This document shows, piece by piece, positions 63,501 through 64,000 of a DNA stretch of 64,000 nucleotides. The DNA comes from Lactobacillus sp. ESL0700 (GTDB lineage Bacteria > Bacillota > Bacilli > Lactobacillales > Lactobacillaceae): positions 682,001 to 746,000 of the forward strand of contig NZ_CP113930.1 of NCBI RefSeq assembly GCF_029392095.1. The letters run 5' to 3'. Numbering within the stretch: position 1 is the stretch's first letter; each line of letters begins with the position of its first letter. The position numbers and the translations under genes are program-made. Below the pieces are notes generated by a model that saw only the letters and a program-made list of their open reading frames with translations, searched no databases and was not told where the DNA came from.

Positions 63501-64000
63501 TAACAGCAATGTTTCAGCTAGTCAGAGTACTTCAAAGAGTCAAAGTGATAGCAAGTCGACTGCAGATAGTGCCAGTGAAAGCTTTAGTACATCAATCAGT
63601 GATAGTACTTCAACAGTAGTTAGTGCAAGTAATTCAAAGGTTGAAAGTCAAAGCAAGAGCTTTAGTGATTCAGTAAGTACCAGTGATTACTTGGCAAGTG
63701 CGAGTCGTTCAACTAGTGCAAGTCAAAGTAAGTCAAAGGCTGATAGTACTAGTGAAAGCTATAGTAATTCAATCAATAACAGTTCATATGTAGCTAGCTT
63801 AAGTGCTTCAACAAGTGCAAGAAATAGTAAGTCTGCGGCAGATAGTGCTAGTGAAAGCTATAGCACTTCATTAAGTGATAGTAACGTCTCAGCCAGTCAA
63901 AGCACATCAGATAGTCAAAAAGATAGCAGTGCGTCAGCAAGTGCAAGTACATCAACTAGTGAAAGTAACAGTAAGTCCACATTTGACAGTACTAGTGCAA
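60571..64000 (+). CDS. Serine-rich repeat glycoprotein 2, 3' end outside window (partial)
   Basis: Open from ATG 60571 to the right edge (1,143 codons). It begins MVNSDQNKNLKKELNEKAKLDKIRAIERD. The signal peptide is parallel to SRRP1, with the glycine-rich STAGLGGILGGLL core and AHA cleavage site, again without KxYKxGKxW. Changes such as KRN to ERD reduce its positive charge. From about residue 155 to 640 it is almost identical to SRRP1; then the serine-rich repeat region is independent. Whether it also ends in SLAP repeats cannot be seen. Ribosome site GGGTG, 5-6 bases before ATG. Expected to be an accessory Sec and GtfA/B substrate. Confidence 0.85.
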   Translation, partial: MVNSDQNKNLKKELNEKAKLDKIRAIERDILAASTAGLGGILGGLLNSPQVAHAATNVPKAKTTNYEHLLVNANSAVIPASQNAQKQTVQGNSTNTSEALSQKQTKTADEQVVYTNSQSAVDQNEAQSTAIKSQSTSASASTSATGKADQVKEQSQAEKGTPAAQSSNSKTSYEIISEASSVANDFNNTSANHSSLTSYVYNSKSKSLASNSADTSGSKSFASQTVRSKSLSESISASIADSQMLAGMNDDDNNLNSMIVDQDSNSTSLAIDNDSKLNSTVIKDSTDFQEEVESSKAASASLESDQAGSYNDSKSASLLSSYSVSVQGSKSQSFSDYKNSSFSDSGSQSTAISNEESNEASISNAASTAASMSQAASTEKSSSFESTSKWIIEGSKQAASASQKDSTALSNVISEMNSYSESLSSAKSVDMSYSISAASSAIDSMRPEAFKLSHSISHSNSLKDSDMASLSAASYGDSKSLSTSIVNSESDSKVTSANYASTVSRYSALSSSNSSMHAAVSNENSRSAASAGAHNSSSIKASLSNSQSKLTAISTSASTSLSASKNASSVADSALNSKEAEYNSVSQSASAYMSSESRSASYHSTSMNESATDETSRLHSSLLSQRQELSASKQRSLSNAGSLSDAATHSEIDSLLVDNSQMSQSSSQSIVDSQSKSFSTSISDSNVSASTSRSTSESNSKSLADSNSKSLEDSFASAIADSGNSNASTSLSTSKSQKDSQSKADSASESFSTSISDSNVSASKSTSKSQSDSKSDADSISESYSTSTSESNSKVESQSKSFSDSVSTSDASASTSTSTSQHDSQSTSVSTSASTSKSESDSKSEADSASESYSTSTSESNSKVESQSESFSTSINDSNISASTSTSTSQHDSKSEADSTSESYSTSTSKSKSVADSASESYSTSISDSNSKVVSESQSFSSMVSSSGNDNSSADSSNSTSNSKAQSQSESFSTSISNSNVSASQSTSKSQSDSKSTADSASESFSTSISDSTSTVVSASNSKVESQSKSFSDSVSTSDYLASASRSTSASQSKSKADSTSESYSNSINNSSYVASLSASTSARNSKSAADSASESYSTSLSDSNVSASQSTSDSQKDSSASASASTSTSESNSKSTFDSTSA
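61039..62480 (+). repeat. Near-identical tract shared with SRRP1 (copy in SRRP2)
   Basis: The partner of 50301-51742. The one visible cluster of changes, around 61898-61925, alters MKSEAFDLS to MRPEAFKLS. Confidence 0.85.

Overview
The window is low-GC Gram-positive DNA from a Lactobacillaceae chromosome, most likely Lactobacillus sensu stricto. The evidence is gene content (GlpK/GlpO, CdaA-CdaR-GlmM, GlmS, Pta, TsaE), strong AGGAGG-type ribosome binding sites, YSIRK-type signal peptides, and above all a C-terminal SLAP (S-layer-type) wall-binding domain on a giant serine-rich protein. No rRNA, tRNA, insertion sequence, phage gene or CRISPR array was recognised.

Layout. 1-4.4 kb: the end of an ABC transporter, then a lactococcin-972-type export pair without a visible bacteriocin gene, and a YxeA-like protein. 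4.5-8.8 kb: a LysR regulator divergent from glpK-glpO. 8.8-13.2 kb: small conserved genes, a probable small RNA with its own promoter and terminator, and the ung-pta-tsaE operon. 13.3-18.9 kb: an array of two unrelated paralogous families, here called A (about 240 aa, possibly GT-A glycosyltransferase-like) and B (about 260 aa, unknown), ordered A1-B1 and A2-B2-B3-A3-B4. 18.9-29.4 kb: housekeeping genes (DnaQ-type exonuclease, murB, cdaA-cdaR-glmM, guanine deaminase, glmS, HAD phosphatase, a CopY/BlaI-type regulator with an unknown membrane protein).

29.4-41.3 kb: one long operon in which a further A-B pair (A4, B5) precedes a complete accessory Sec system: asp3, gtfA, a short gtfB, a 55-residue asp4, secA2, secY2, asp1, asp2. 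A terminator-like hairpin lies in its leader, and upstream is a 24-residue reading frame resembling a decayed KxYKxGKxW signal peptide. 41.6-49.1 kb: two tandemly duplicated YSIRK surface proteins with a probable right-handed beta-helix and no visible wall anchor. 49.8-64 kb: two tandem serine-rich repeat proteins. The first (3,421 aa) is complete and ends in SLAP repeats instead of LPXTG; the second runs off the window.

Working model. SecA2/SecY2/Asp1-4 export the two giant serine-rich proteins after GtfA/GtfB start O-glycosylation on serine and threonine. The A and B families are the most interesting part of the window. They occur only in A-B units, one unit heads the accessory Sec operon, and every A protein ends in the same WFKHK tail. 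I infer that they form an undescribed glycan-extension or adhesin-maturation module. Export would end with non-covalent wall attachment by SLAP rather than sortase anchoring. Functions of A and B are inference from context; no homology search was possible.
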